Source: Hibiscus mutabilis (Eukaryota; Streptophyta; Magnoliopsida; Malvales; Malvaceae). From it: 64,000 bases of DNA. The stretch lies in NCBI GenBank assembly GCA_019671005.1, contig CM033745.1, positions 29,725,526 to 29,789,525 on the forward strand. The letters are read 5' to 3'. The notes beneath the pieces were generated by a model that worked only from the letters and a program-made list of their open reading frames with translations, was not told the origin of the DNA and ran no database searches. Positions within the stretch are counted from its first letter, which is position 1, and each line of letters begins with the position of its first letter. The position numbers and the translations under genes are program-made. Of this stretch, positions 1-11,200 are shown in pieces.

Positions 1-225
1 GCAAAGAAAATTCAACTCAGATTAGCTCATAGAGTCCAAAGACAGCTCAAGGACCTAGAGAAGCATGCAAAGGAAGCTAAAAAAGCTTAAGGACTAGCTC
101 ACCTAGCTAAGGGCAGCTCAGAATAGCTCAAAAACAACTTCAACTTTGAGCAAAGAACTCCATCTAGCTAACTCAGCTCATACTTAGCTCAATCAGCTCA
201 TCTCAGCTTTAGCTACCATCTCCAA
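1..225. repeat. AGCTCA-rich low-complexity tract
   Basis: The hexamer AGCTCA recurs about eight times in some 200 bases, at irregular spacing, together with related AGCTAA and AGCTTT words. There is no open reading frame. It lies directly upstream of a promoter-like stretch, so it may be part of the U3 of a decayed LTR, but that is inference. Confidence 0.5.
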
Positions 226-1824
226 ATCAACACCCAAAGGGCATGTTCCTTCCCCAAGCATCATGGTCGGTCACCCTTGGAGGGAAACTTGTTTTGGCAC
301 CACTTTTGGAGGGAAATGCATTTGGAGGGAGACTCATCCTTAGCCGAATAGTTAAAGAAACAAAGGAGGGAGGCACAAGTTTGCCGAATGGGTACCATGC
401 CCTTTTCGGCCACCCTTTCACCATGTAAGGCCTTTTCGGCCATGCCCCTTAGAAAACTATAAATAGGGTTCATTTTCACATTTGTAACACACCTCAAAAT
501 ATATTCCCAATACATATTTCTTTGTGAGATTATTCTCTCTATCTTGTTCTTTTTAGAACTTTATCGACTTATCAAGCTTTGCTTGTGGCATCACCCTCTT
601 TTCATCTTGATACTTGTGGTTCCTATCTCTTTATAGATAGTAGGTCCAAGTCCTTATTACCACCCCTTAAAGAAACAATATAAGGTTTGGGTTTAGGCTC
701 TATGTAGCCTAGGTTCTTCCTTGAGTTTTCTTTAAGATACTATCATTTTTTATCATCTTCCAACCAACCACTTTTATTTCTTAAGCCATTACCCTACAAG
801 CCCACCTAAACTTGACATAATCTTCATATTTATTTTCTTTTTAGAGCCCATCCAAACTACCCTACACTTACCTACCTTAAAATCTTTTGTTTGAGCCTAA
901 CTTGCTTGCAGGTTTCTTGCTTGCTTCCTTAATCCAAAAATCAAGGGGTTTTCTTCAACATCATTCAAGGAAGGCGTATTCATCCATAGAAGCCCTCACA
1001 TCAATGTGGTTCGACTAGCTTAAGACCGAGGGCATGGAGCCATTGAAGGACTGCATCGATGGACCTTCTTCATGCCCATTCTCATTGTTTTATTTATTTT
1101 TGTTCAATGGTGATGTTAAGATATGTTGATATTTTATGGATGGACCCCAACCATGAACTAAGCTTTTACAGTTGTTTGGGGGATGTTTGCGTTTAATGTT
1201 ATTTTTATTTTTGGTTTTTAATAATACAAATGCCTTGGCATTGTTTTCTCTATCTGGCATGTACTTTATTTTTCTAAATTCTTTGCCAAGCGACTATTGA
1301 CATTGTTTGCTTAGTACACCTTAATATCTTAACAGACTTGAGGGGGTAACGATTAGTTACCAGATACTAAGGAGAGAAGCTTCGAAAGAAGATGTTCAAG
1401 TAGATGAGCTTACTTTTGAAGTGAATCTACCCCTTAGGAGTATAGATTGGAACTTAATCAAATTAATTCCAAGGCATGACATTATTATAAGCTGCCATGA
1501 ACAGTGTAAAAAGTAGACATCCCTTGCCAAAGCTCATCACTAATTTGAAACCTTTTCTTGCCAACGCTGTTTTACTTCCATTACATTTCGTTAAGTCACT
1601 TTCTAAAACCACTTCAAAATCAATCCAACATTTATCCTTGACAAGTAATAATTGAAGCAGTCAAATTCTTGGTCAATTCCCATAGATTCGATACTCAGCT
1701 TACTGCTGTATTACTTGCTGACTGTGTATACTTACACGCAAAAGACTCATACTTGGCATTATTCTTATATATTTCCATTGCATTTCTATTCTTTTGCCAA
1801 GCGTTTGCACAATCGACATTGTAT
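226..1824 (+). mobile_element. Degenerate LTR sequence, Athila-type Ty3/gypsy relative
   Basis: The part from about 1010 to 1820 aligns by eye with 44160-45075, inside the LTR of the Athila-type element further right. Shared landmarks include the 'tggttcgac...ctaagaccgag' stretch, a 'ggatggacc...accatgaactaagctttta' block, an 'aacgat...ccagatactaagg' block and a closing 'tgccaagcg' stretch. The upstream half, 226-1000, has a TATA box followed by pyrimidine-rich DNA and no ORF of note; it has no visible counterpart in the second copy, so two different LTRs may be joined here. Short reading frames at 227-515 on both strands look like chance. The primer binding site found in the second copy is missing, replaced by microsatellite DNA. 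Confidence 0.55.
458..467 (+). promoter_or_regulatory. TATA box of an LTR promoter
   Basis: CTATAAATAG is a strong match to the plant TATA consensus. It is followed within 25 bases by a pyrimidine-rich start region, as in many retrotransposon LTRs. Activity is not implied. Confidence 0.45.
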
Positions 1825-1825
1825 G

Positions 1826-1867
<42 letters not shown>

Positions 1868-1868
1868 A
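1825..1868. repeat. Compound (TA)n(TG)n microsatellite
   Basis: A run of about nine TA units passes directly into about thirteen TG units. It sits where the LTR homology described to its left ends. Such tracts are prone to slippage. Confidence 0.95.
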
Positions 1869-1930
1869 CAACCTAGTACGTGTATCATATGTATATTATA
1901 TTATCTATATCCTATATGATATATTTATCA

Positions 1931-1960
1931 TGCATATATATATATATATATATATATAAT
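1931..1960. repeat. (TA)n microsatellite
   Basis: Pure alternating TA of about 27 bases. The surrounding 1869-1990 is also TA-rich. Confidence 0.95.
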
Positions 1961-1989
1961 GGTTTTCTTATATATATATTGTATAGTTT

Positions 1990-2654
1990 TATATTTTCCT
2001 TTTAATTTTGCCATGTCATTATTATGTTGCATACCGAGATATAAACTATTAATGTGGTGCTCCCTTTTACAAGGATAAATGTGGCTAGTATCTAAGAAGT
2101 AGGTGGCGGTCTTTCGTTTATTCCTTGAACATCAGAGCCCTTTAAAATGAACTCGCATGTATAACCAAATTTTGATTTAATCGTCACTTTAACTCGCAAA
2201 ATCCGATATTAATAAAATGGTAATTGATTTGGTACCAAGTTTGGGCGTGGTGGGAGTACGAACCCTTCTTCACACGTAACCGACTCCCGAACCTAAAAGA
2301 ATGAGAATCTTTGGTTTATTTTTTGGTCTCTGATTTACCTAACACAAGTGACTGGTGGCGACTCTAGTTCTACTCTAAAATGTGATTTTCAAGAAAATTC
2401 CCCAAATCATTTTTTCAAGAAAAAGAGGGAAACTCCTTTCTGTAAAACTAATATTTAATTTTGATATAACAAGGAATTTTAAGGACTATTTTGTAAAGAG
2501 AGATAAATTTTTAAGTAATCAAAAAGACTCACAAATTGACAAGGATTCAAACTTAAAATATTTTTTAAGTCAAAACCTTAAACCCGAAATATTTTCTAAG
2601 TGTTTTGGTGCTCAAAATAGCCAAATTGGCCCAGGCGTATCGATACGGTTTATC
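1990..2654. other. Unclassified retroelement-like relic, possible Tat/Ogre-type leader
   Basis: No credible gene is visible. TGGTGGCGACTCT at 2353-2365 resembles the primer binding site used by Tat/Ogre-type Ty3 elements (tRNA-Arg type), and the preceding 300 bases could be the end of such an LTR. The 93-residue frame at 2382-2663 is lysine/asparagine-rich with no motif I recognise. The sequence stops abruptly at about 2654, where copia homology begins. Confidence 0.3.
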
Positions 2655-4290
2655 CCTCGATGATAACATCCTTCAGAGGAAGGATTCTTGTGATGATGAT
2701 GATGTATGAATTTTTGGTGCCAATGATGGTGAAGGACAATCATAAAAGTTGGATGAAGCTCCAACTAAATAAGAAGCACAAGATCCACCTCTAGAAGTCT
2801 TGAAGGACATGACTCTTGAGGGAAAAAGAGGTGACCTACCCAAGGGAGTTTACTATGTCAAAGGTGGTGAGATTTTGGGTGATCCATCCAAATGGGTAAC
2901 CTCTAGAGCTTCTCTTAAAAATACTTGTAACTTTGTTGCATTTATCTCATTCTTTGAGCCTAAAAATATCAAAGAAGCATTAAATGATTATTATTGGATA
3001 TTGGCTATGCAAGAAGAGTTAAATCAATTTGAGAGAAAGTAAAGTATGGACATTAATTGATAGGCCTAGTAATAAATATACCATAGGAACTAAATGAGTT
3101 TTTAGAAACAAACTAGATAAGAGTCATAACGTAGTGAGAAACAAGGCTATACTTGTTGCTCAAGGTTACACTCAAGAAGAAGGAATCAATTTTGATGAAA
3201 CCAATGCACCCATAGCTAGAATAGAAGCTATTAGGATGTTGCTTGCATTTGCATGTTATCGTGAATTCAAGATTTTTCAAATGGATGTTAAAAATGCTTT
3301 TCTAAATGAAGAAGTATATGTAGAACAACCACCCAGTTTCAAAGATCCAAAATTTCCAAATCATTTTTTTAAACTTTCAAAAGCTTTATATGGTTTGAAA
3401 CAAGCTCCTAGAGCTTGGTATGAATATTTTTCAAATTTTTAATTGAAAATGGTTTTCACAAAGGAAAGGTGGATACTACACTATTCATAAAAAGAAAAAA
3501 GGCAAAGACATTTTAGTAGTCCAAATATATGGTGATGACATTATTTTCAGTTCTACTAATGAATTACTTTGCCATGATTTTGCTAAGTTGATGCAAGGTA
3601 AGTTTGAATGAGCATGATGAGAGAGCTCTCATTCTTTTTAGGGATCCAAATCAAATAAAGGAAGGATGGAATCTTCATCAATCAAGCTAAGTACATCAAG
3701 GACATGCTCAAGAAGTTTGGCTTGGAGAATGTGAAACCTCAAGCCACACCAATGAGCTCATCTACAAAGCTTTACAAAGATGAATGAGGTAAGTATGTTG
3801 ATTTAAATTTTTATAGATCAATGACAGGATCTTTGCTTTATCTTACCGAAAGTAGACTAGATATAATGTTTAATGGTTGCTTGTGTGCTAGATTTCAAGC
3901 TAGTCCTAGAGAATCACACCTACAAGTCGTTAAGAGAATCTTTGGATACCCAGAGGCGCACCTTGTTTAGGCCTTTGGTATCCTAGATAGTCTTCCTTTA
4001 GTTTGCATGCTTATTCGGATGCAGATTGTGGAGGTTGTAAGATAGATAGAAAGAGTACCTTCGGTACTTGTCAAATCCTAGGAAGTATGCTTATATCGTG
4101 GTTTTCTAAGAAGAAAAATAGTGTAGCATTATCTACCACCGAGGCGGAATGCATTTCGCCGAAATTTGTTGTGCTCAAGTCCTTTGGATGAAGCAACAAC
4201 TCTTATATTATGAAATTGATGTAGGTACCATCCCTTTAAAGTGTGACAATACAAGTTCCATTTGTCTCACTAAGAATCCCATCCAACATT
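2655..4290 (+). pseudogene. Ty1/copia pol fragment (SIRE/Maximus type), copia 1
   Basis: This is the C-terminal part of a copia polyprotein: end of integrase, reverse transcriptase and most of RNase H, in the plus direction. Frames at 2800-3042 and 3134-3442 show the copia RT start (GYTQEEGINFDET, then FQMDVKNAFLNEEVYVEQP and LYGLKQAPRAWYE). The catalytic YVDD box has become YGDD (3528-3539). The RNase H region near 4003-4191 keeps HAYSDADCGG and ALSTTEAE. Frameshifts and stops separate the blocks. It starts without gag, protease or 5' LTR and ends inside RNase H, where LTR sequence of the B' element begins. It is about 85 percent similar by eye to copia 2 (30460-31935), so the two are separate old copies. 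Confidence 0.85.
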
Positions 4291-5812
4291 GAGACTCAAT
4301 TACCTAGACAAACTATGAACTAAGGATTGTGTTAAAAAGATAATAAATGAGCTAATAAGCATGAATAACTTGATTACTTGTCATGTAAGCATGAATCGCT
4401 TGATTTCTTGTTATGTAAGCATGAATTTCTTGACTACTTGGTATATGATCATGAATAGCTTGATTAATTGTCATGTAAGCATGAATTGCTTGATTTCTTG
4501 TTATGTAAGCATGAATTTATTGACTACTTGATATATGACCATGAATAGCTTGATTACTTGTTATGTAAGCATGAATTACTTGATTTCTTGTTACGTAATC
4601 ATGAATTTCTTGACTACTTGATATATGACCATGAATAGCTTGATTACTTGTCATGTAAGCATGAATTGCTTGATGTCTTGTTATGTAAGCATGAATTACT
4701 TGACTACTTGATATATGACCATGAATAGCTTGATTACTTGTCATGTAAGCATGAATTGCTTGATTTCTTGTTATGTAAGCATTAATTGCTTGACTACTTG
4801 ATATGTGACCATGAATAGCTTGATTTCTTGAAATGGATAAAGCATGAATTATGATTCATTGTCTCTTGCTTCTTATGCTATTCGAATGCCTTGAAATCCT
4901 TAGCTAGGATCATTATTGACTAATTGACACTTAATTTGATATAATAATTGGTTAGAACTAGTTAGTACCTCACTAAGTACATTCTTGTACTTATCACTCT
5001 TGTTTTCATCCTTCCCAACTACAGGATAAAGGTTTCGATCGTTTCTTGATCCTGAAGCCTGGTTTATTAAACTCGAAGCAAAACACATGCATAGATAAAG
5101 TATGGTTCATACTTTTTTGTACTCCTCTAGTTGGTGGAACTTAGATTGTATCTAGTGAACTTGTGCATGCATTTTGAATACTTGAAACTTGTATATATAT
5201 GTTCTTGAGTGGGCTTACCATGTTGTGAACTTGGTTGATAATCTGAAACAAGTAATGAACTCATATTCTATGTAATGGAAAAGTATTTTGCTGCGCATAT
5301 GGGTATATATTGAATGTTTCAAAGTAATTGATCTAGCTTATTGTGTAATCCGAATGCTTTATGATATTACATAGTCACTTGTGTGAACATACCATGTAGT
5401 AAGTGTTTTATATGTTTGTATGGTAAATGTCGAATGGTAAGGCTTGGCATATGGCTTGCTTGGAGAGAAGGTACGTGTAATTGTATGTACAAATGTTCAT
5501 GTTTAGTAAATTTATGTATGAAATGTTACATGTATCAATCTAAGGAACAATGAAATGAAATGGAAGCATGTTTGCTCACTTAGGCTATTCGAATGCTAGT
5601 TGTATGATGATGTTAATCGAAATGTTAAAATGGTAACCTATAATGTCTTGTAAACAAAATATGAGATTGCTTGCATGTTAAATTATGAATGCTTGGTTGC
5701 TTACTAGTTAAGTAACTCATCTAATAGGGATGATTTAACATTTCCTCGCCTCGTCCTTGCTTGGTAAAGCTCCCGAACCGATTTTCTACTAACCCGGGGT
5801 AGGGGTGTTACA
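4291..5812 (+). mobile_element. 3' part of the 5' LTR of chromovirus B'
   Basis: It matches the second half of the 5' LTR of element B (19895-21098) and of the solo LTR at 55450-58927. It ends in GGGGTGTTACA, after which the primer binding site follows. The first part of this LTR is absent: its left edge is the copia 1 junction. It holds an expanded tandem array (4362-4838) and the LTR pairing motif in a diverged form (5121-5140). Confidence 0.88.
4362..4838. repeat. Higher-order tandem array: 30-bp monomers in 90-bp trimers
   Basis: Three related 30-bp monomers follow each other in fixed order, beginning GATTACTTGTCATGTAAGC, GATTTCTTGTTATGTAAGC and GACTACTTGATATATGACC, each ending near CATGAATNNCTT. 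The trio repeats about five times with a 90-bp period (starts near 4371, 4461, 4552, 4642, 4732). The same monomers occur only about four times in the LTR at 19965-20095 and about three times at 57870-57955, so the array expanded in this copy. Confidence 0.9.
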
Positions 5813-5816
5813 TTTA

Positions 5817-5830
5817 TTGGTAATCAGAGC
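5817..5830 (+). promoter_or_regulatory. Primer binding site of B' (initiator-Met tRNA type, with extra A)
   Basis: TTGGTAATCAGAGC lies four bases after the LTR end. The complement of plant initiator tRNA-Met would read TGGTATCAGAGC; here one A is inserted after TGGTA. Element A has exactly the same variant. Confidence 0.8.
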
Positions 5831-5961
5831 TTTTTAGTCGGTTCTAGGACTAAACCGGGCTCTCTTGCATCATATAGGATACTTATGCCACCTAGGAGAC
5901 TTGTATTACAAGCTTGTGTTCTTGCTTAAGCTGAATCCTTCTTGTTTTATCTGAACTAGAA

Positions 5962-7250
5962 ATGTCTGAAACGAGATTTGGTCGGGATGATGAAAGTCCT
6001 GAAGGCTCCTCGAATGAAGGAGATAGTGTGAGGATGGAGTAAAATCCTCCATAGCAACAAGCTGAACCTAGAGCCCAAGCTGCTGCTCAACAGGAAGCTC
6101 TTGTTATAAATCATGTGCAGCAGGAATGTCTCCTAAGCATGAAAGAGATGTTCGATCATCTAATGACTACTCTAAAATGGGACCATCCGGTTCCACCTCC
6201 TACTGCTGTGCCAAACAGAGCTCCTATTGACAAACTGGCTCAACATCGGGCTTATACCTTTACCAGTACTAATAAAGCCAATCCCAAAGTAGCTGAGTAT
6301 TAGTTAGAGGCCACTACTCGAATCTTGACCAAACAACTGCCCTATTCTAATGAACACAAACTTGAATGTGCTATAGCCCTGTTGGCAGATGAAGCTCTAA
6401 GTTGGTGGGAAACCACTACTTTGACTGCTCCTACTGAAGCTGTAACCTGGAAATTCTTCCTCGAGGAATTCAGGAACCAATACATCAGTGAACAATACTT
6501 GGCCGAGCACCGAAAGTGTTTCTTGTACCTCAAGCAAGGTGGCCGACCTATCGAACAGTACATGAGTGACTTTTGCAAATATTGCAAATACAGGTCGGAA
6601 TACATCAAGACTGATGCTGACAAGTGTATGATGTTTAACGATGGACTGAATGATGAATTAAGTCCAATATTCACTGCTCTGGGTATCACTGACTTCCAGA
6701 ATTTGGTGAACTGGCTATTGCAACTGAGGCAAAGATGAAAGCCTCTGACAAAAGCAAAAGTGGTAACTCCAGGAAAGACAAATGATCAAGGAATGATGAC
6801 AAGCCTCACTGGCAGTCAAAGAAGTCTAAACACTCCAAAGAACACTCTTCAAATTACACTCATATTCAGAAGAGCAACTACATACTGAGACCCCAATCGG
6901 TATCCAAGCCTTCAGCCCCGATCATCTTTGTTGATAGTACGGGGAATTTCAGAAAAACTGCTCAATATCCTACTTGCAAGTTTTGCCAAAAGCACCACAT
7001 TGGCCAATGTAGAACTCAACAGAATCTATGTTTCTTATGTGGAGCCTCCGATCACTATATCATAGACTGTCCTCAAAATCCTAACCAGGTTCCGAATCGA
7101 GCTCTTGCAAATTGTAGCACAACTCCTTCCATTCGAAACAAAGGTCCCAGACAAGCTCAGTCTGGAATTCAGGGGAAAGGGCAAAAAACAACATTCGAAC
7201 ACCCCTACTCATCAAGAATCTCGGGCTCCTGCTCGAATCTATCATATCTG
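5962..7250 (+). pseudogene. gag of chromovirus B', broken
   Basis: Gag is the capsid/nucleocapsid protein that packages the retrotransposon RNA. The start ATG at 5962 is supported by the matching starts in A (11275), B (21254) and C (62196), all followed within about 15 codons by GSSNEG or a variant. The central Retrotrans_gag domain lies at about 6200-6700 (APIDKLAQHRAYTF, then ALLADEALSWWETT, then QYISEQYLAEHR). Two nucleocapsid zinc fingers follow: an irregular CKFCQKHHIGQC at 6975-7010 and a canonical CX2CX4HX4C at 7029-7070. In-frame stops near the start (two in glutamine-rich sequence) and at 6301 (Trp to stop), plus a frameshift after about 6710, inactivate it. Confidence 0.88.
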
Positions 7251-7289
7251 GGGATAAAAAGATGAAGAATCACCCGATGTCATACAGGT

Positions 7290-8164
7290 AATGTTGAGCT
7301 AAATTCAACTTCTATTTATGCTTTAATAGACTCAGGATCCACACATTCATTTGTATGATCATATTTGATTGTAAAATTGAAGTTAAAGCCTGAAATTGTA
7401 AAACAAAGCCTTATAGTTTCGAACCCAATAAGGGGATTACAAACATAAGTCTTATTTGTAGAAACTGTCCCCTATTCATTCAAAATGTACCCTTTCTTGT
7501 TGATCTATATGCACTACCAGCTTGTGAGTTCGATCTAGTGCTAGGACTAGATTGGTTAAACAAGCATGAAGCCTAGGTAGATTTCCAAAATATGAAACTT
7601 TATCTCCGGGGTTTAGGAAAGGAATCCATTCTCCTAATTGATAGGAAACCGACCTCAATCTTTGCTACTATAGTCTTACAAGATGAACTTGAATTTGGCT
7701 TTCCTAGTGTGCATATGGTATCTGAATATCTTGATGTTTTTCCCGAGGAACTCCCTAGTCTTCCTCCAAACAGAGTAGTGGAGTTCGAGATCGAAGTTCA
7801 ACCTAGAACAACTCCAGTGTCCATCACACCCTATCAAATGACACCTGTTGAGCTTAAGGAACTCAAGAAGCAACTCCAAGAGATACAAGACAAAGTCTTT
7901 ATTTGGCCTAGCTCGCTTCCCTCGGGTGCTCCAGTCTTGTTCGTGAAAAAGAAAGACGAAACTATGAGACTCTGTATTGACTATAGACAATTGAACAAGC
8001 TTACCATCAAGAATAGATACCCCTTTCCAAGAATTGAAGATCTTTTCGATCAACTCAAAGACACTGCGGTATTCTTAAAGACTACGATTTGGTTATCGAC
8101 TACCATCCGGGGAAAGAAAATGTGGTTGCTAATGCCCTTAGTCGCAGACCATACTCGTGTAAAC
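7290..8164 (+). pseudogene. Protease-RT remnant of chromovirus B' with internal pol deletion
   Basis: The retroviral-type aspartic protease is marked by ALIDSGSTHSF near 7316-7350 and by DLVLGLDWLNKHEA at about 7530-7575. Reverse transcriptase begins with DVFPEELP near 7732 and runs through LFVKKKDETMRLCIDYRQLN (7938-7997) to IEDLFDQLKD near 8060. It then jumps at about 8078 straight to the last part of RNase H (DLVIDYHPGKENVVANAL), dropping about 900 bases including the RT active site when compared with B (22990-23870). At 8164 it is interrupted by the 5' LTR of element A, so RNase H end, integrase and 3' LTR are not present here. Confidence 0.88.
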
Positions 8165-9890
8165 TGTAACATCCTAAATTTATATTTGTAACATCTTAAG
8201 TGTATAAATATGATCTTTAAGTTGTTATATCTTAAGTAGATTTATTGTTAATTCTTTTTAAAGATTTAAAATGGACCAACTACTTAAGACTTAGGGGATG
8301 TAGAACTAAAAGGACCAAAGTGTTAGAGTTCAAAATTGAATGTTTGTATGGAAAACTTGAAACTCATCAAGATCTCGATGATTTGGCTTTTTGAATGTAA
8401 TACATGTGGTCTTCCATTCAATGAAAGGAGACAAACAAATAATTTGTTTCTCCTTCATTCTTCTCTTGGCCGAAACAAAAGAGTTGAGAGAGAGGGATTA
8501 AAAGAACCACCATTGATGAATCTTAAGGCCACAGTTATGTTGAATGCTTGAGTTAGTTATATTCTTCAACTAAGGTAAGTAATCTTCTTATCAACTTTGT
8601 TAGATTGTAACTATGTATGACCAATTGGTTGTTATAGTTGGATTCGATTTGGTGTGGTGAGAAAACTGTTACATGATTAAAGAATTTAGTGTTAGATGAT
8701 TAGCAAAAGAATGTAGTTTTTACTAGTTGAAGCATAATTGGTAAATTAGAAGAGATGTAGTATCAATTTTGGAATTGAATAGCTAGTTCTTGATGTTGGA
8801 AATTTCATTACAATGTATGTCGTGCTAAATAGGGGAGTTATAGAGAATTCGAAAACTGTTTGTTCAATGTTAACTATGAATGAGGCTATTTTAAACAATT
8901 GGAAATCCTTGGACTGTTGAGCTTCATTTTCATGACAAATTGTTAATCAAATGAAATAAAAATATATGTATATACATAATGAACCATAGGAAAACAAGGG
9001 AAAAGCTTAGAAAGGGGTTGGATAACCATTTTAAGAGGATTACAATGAATTGGAAATTGTCCTGTATAAGCAGTTTATTTTGGGGCTGTTTTGATGAATC
9101 GATTTCTTAATTGTGTATTGTTAATGGTAACTTAAGCATTAAAAATATGACTTGAGCTTGTTAAATAGTTATCTAGTATTGGATGCTTATGCACATGATA
9201 GAAAGGTGTTTGAATGATTAAAGTGAGAAAGTCATTAAGGGCAGTTTAAGACCATATATGATTAAGGATAGGTGATGTCCTGTACGATTATGATTGAATA
9301 CAATGTATGAAATTGCTTAAGTTATGAATGAGATGTTGTGGATGGGTAAATTACATGTAAGCATTAGAATTTCAAGCTCAATGGCTTGATCGAGCATGCA
9401 TAGATAGATACGTAAAAGAATTAAGTAATTTTAAGATGATTCTAATGCACCACTGAATTGTTGTTACAAATAGACAACAAAGGAGCCAATCAAGAGGACG
9501 AGAGGAGGAAGGGAGCTATTATCCATGATCAAGAATATCTTGGGACATTTGTGAGTATATTTATGTTTAAATAAACATAGAATTGTTGAATGTATTGAGA
9601 TTACTTGGTTGTAATGCGAGGCTTAAATTTCCTATATATTGATTGGAGTTGTCAATGTTTGCTAAGATGATAGTGGCCAAGGTAAGTAGAACATTTACTT
9701 GTGCCATTTTTATTTTGGTCGAACCATGACTTAGTTCCATGAAATGTTTAATGAAAAATTTAGCATAATTGGTTATGTACTCGATCAGTTATGAAGAATA
9801 AGGATTGAATAACTAAATAGTTTACAAGAAATCTCCAATAGTATATAATACTATTTCCTGGAAAGGAATGACCAAGTGAATCGTATACTT

Positions 9891-10125
9891 CAATGGTATT
9901 GACTACCATTGCTCGAAAATATTTGAATAAGTTATGTACTTCAATGGTACTAATTACCATTGCCTGGTTATGCCTAACAAATGGAATCTATACACCAATG
10001 GAATCGATCAGCATTGCTTGATAAAACTTGGTTGTGTAGATTATAAATATCAATGGTATAAGTTGCCATTGCCTGACAAAAATTCAATCAAATTGATGAT
10101 ATGATCAATGGCTCAAGTTCCATTG
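9891..10125. repeat. Array of five CAATGG...CCATTG palindromes in the A LTR
   Basis: Five short inverted repeats of the form CAATGGTA-N5-TACCATTG sit at 9891-9911, 9942-9962, 9996-10016, 10051-10071 and 10106-10125, spaced about 50-55 bases. The most regular copies can form 8-bp stems with 5-base loops. The related LTR at 49375-51489 has five equivalents at 50213-50452. Confidence 0.85.
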
Positions 10126-10374
10126 CCTGATAATGCTTGGCGTTTAAGTCCTTCTATGATTTAGCTATTCAATCTATATTAAACGATGTAGTATGTCGAT
10201 GATCGATTTGGTTATTAAGCTGACCAACTATAGTAGTTGCTTGATGACACTTTCTCCTTGGAAGCCTAATTACTCACCCTGTCTCTTTTTAGGCGAAGCT
10301 AGTCTATAGTTAAAAATCGAGGAAGCAAGGCAAGGTCACTTGAAGCAACAAATGTATGTTATGTTTTGTTATGT

Positions 10375-10393
10375 AACTCCTAGAAGGTGGCAT
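10375..10393 (+). promoter_or_regulatory. LTR half of a candidate long-range RNA pairing (A)
   Basis: AACTCCTAG-aag-GTGGCAT is the reverse complement of GTGCCACCTAGGAGTT at 11201-11216, apart from the 3-base bulge and one G-U pair. The motif is kept at a similar place in all chromovirus LTRs of the window. Function is inferred only. Confidence 0.5.
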
Positions 10394-11135
10394 TAGTTGC
10401 AAATACTGAAATTAAGAATCTTTAGGGTTCTAAGGGGGAAATGTAAAAACTACTTGAACAAGATAAGGCTCTGTATATATTCATGTTTTGTGCTTGGTTG
10501 ATGATTTGATTTTCACTGATTTTCTTTGCTAGTTTAGTTGTGGTTGAACATTCTTATGATGAGGTCTCGTATTTGGAGATGTTTCGATTGCTTACAAATC
10601 ACATAGCTTGGTTACTTGATCATGTACTCCTTTCATTATAACTGCTTGATAAAACAACATAATTACCTTCGAATGGTTAGCCTATTATGATTGCTTGACA
10701 TTGTTGATGTGTTAATGCTTTGCCGTATGAAAATGTTGAAAGTAATGACAAATGAATTCAGGCATAGAAGTCTCATACTTGTGCTTAAGAGTTTATATAG
10801 TTGTGTCTTATTAATGAACCCAAATTGCTCACAGCCTTATATAGCCTCATAGTCTAAGTCCTAAAATGCGTACTCTTGATGGTTAATTGATCGATTTTGA
10901 TAACCTTAAATATATGAATTGTCATAGAATTTTTTGATATGTTAGATCTAAGGATATCTTGTAGGCTTTCTCTTTATCTTTATACTCAATTGATGTTTTG
11001 CTAGCTTATATTCGAATGCTCTTTTATAGGCCTCACCATGAATTCTCCTCTTCGAGTACTAACTTGTTAGTCAAGTTAGATTGTCTTCTCCTAGATCTCC
11101 TTTTTCTTCTAGGCCTGGGGTTGGGGTATTACAAT

Positions 11136-11149
11136 TTGGTAATCAGAGC
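11136..11149 (+). promoter_or_regulatory. Primer binding site of A (initiator-Met tRNA type, with extra A)
   Basis: TTGGTAATCAGAGC starts three bases after the LTR end. It is identical to the site of B', including the extra A relative to the complement of initiator tRNA-Met. Confidence 0.82.
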
Positions 11150-11200
11150 TAAGGTTTAGTTGATCCTAGAACTAAACCAGTTGTGTCATTAGTTATATAA

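Larger units (their letters stand above)
8165..11133 (+). mobile_element. 5' LTR of chromovirus A
   Basis: It starts TGTAACATCC and ends GGTATTACA, giving 2969 bp with short inverted ends. The first 1028 bp recur as the truncated 3' LTR at 15982-17009 with only scattered differences, and a related LTR lies at 49375-51489. The first 22 bases are duplicated (second TGTAACATC at 8187). It contains five short palindromes (9891-10125) and the pairing motif AACTCCTAG-aag-GTGGCAT (10375-10393). A 71-codon frame (8336-8551) is shared with the 3' LTR, but this follows from LTR identity and no function is recognised. Confidence 0.92.

Noticed and set aside
243..515. Overlapping frames on both strands near the left edge
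   Set aside because: Both strands are open at once over the same LTR-like DNA, and neither product has a recognisable domain.
4517..4744. Repetitive minus-strand protein with QAIHGHISSS units
   Set aside because: It is a translation of the 30-bp tandem array; the 30-bp period is divisible by three, so one frame stays open by chance.
8336..8551. 71-codon frame repeated almost unchanged at 16159-16374
   Set aside because: Both copies lie at the same place in the two LTRs of element A, so similarity follows from LTR identity. There is no recognisable domain and no sign of selection that can be judged by eye.
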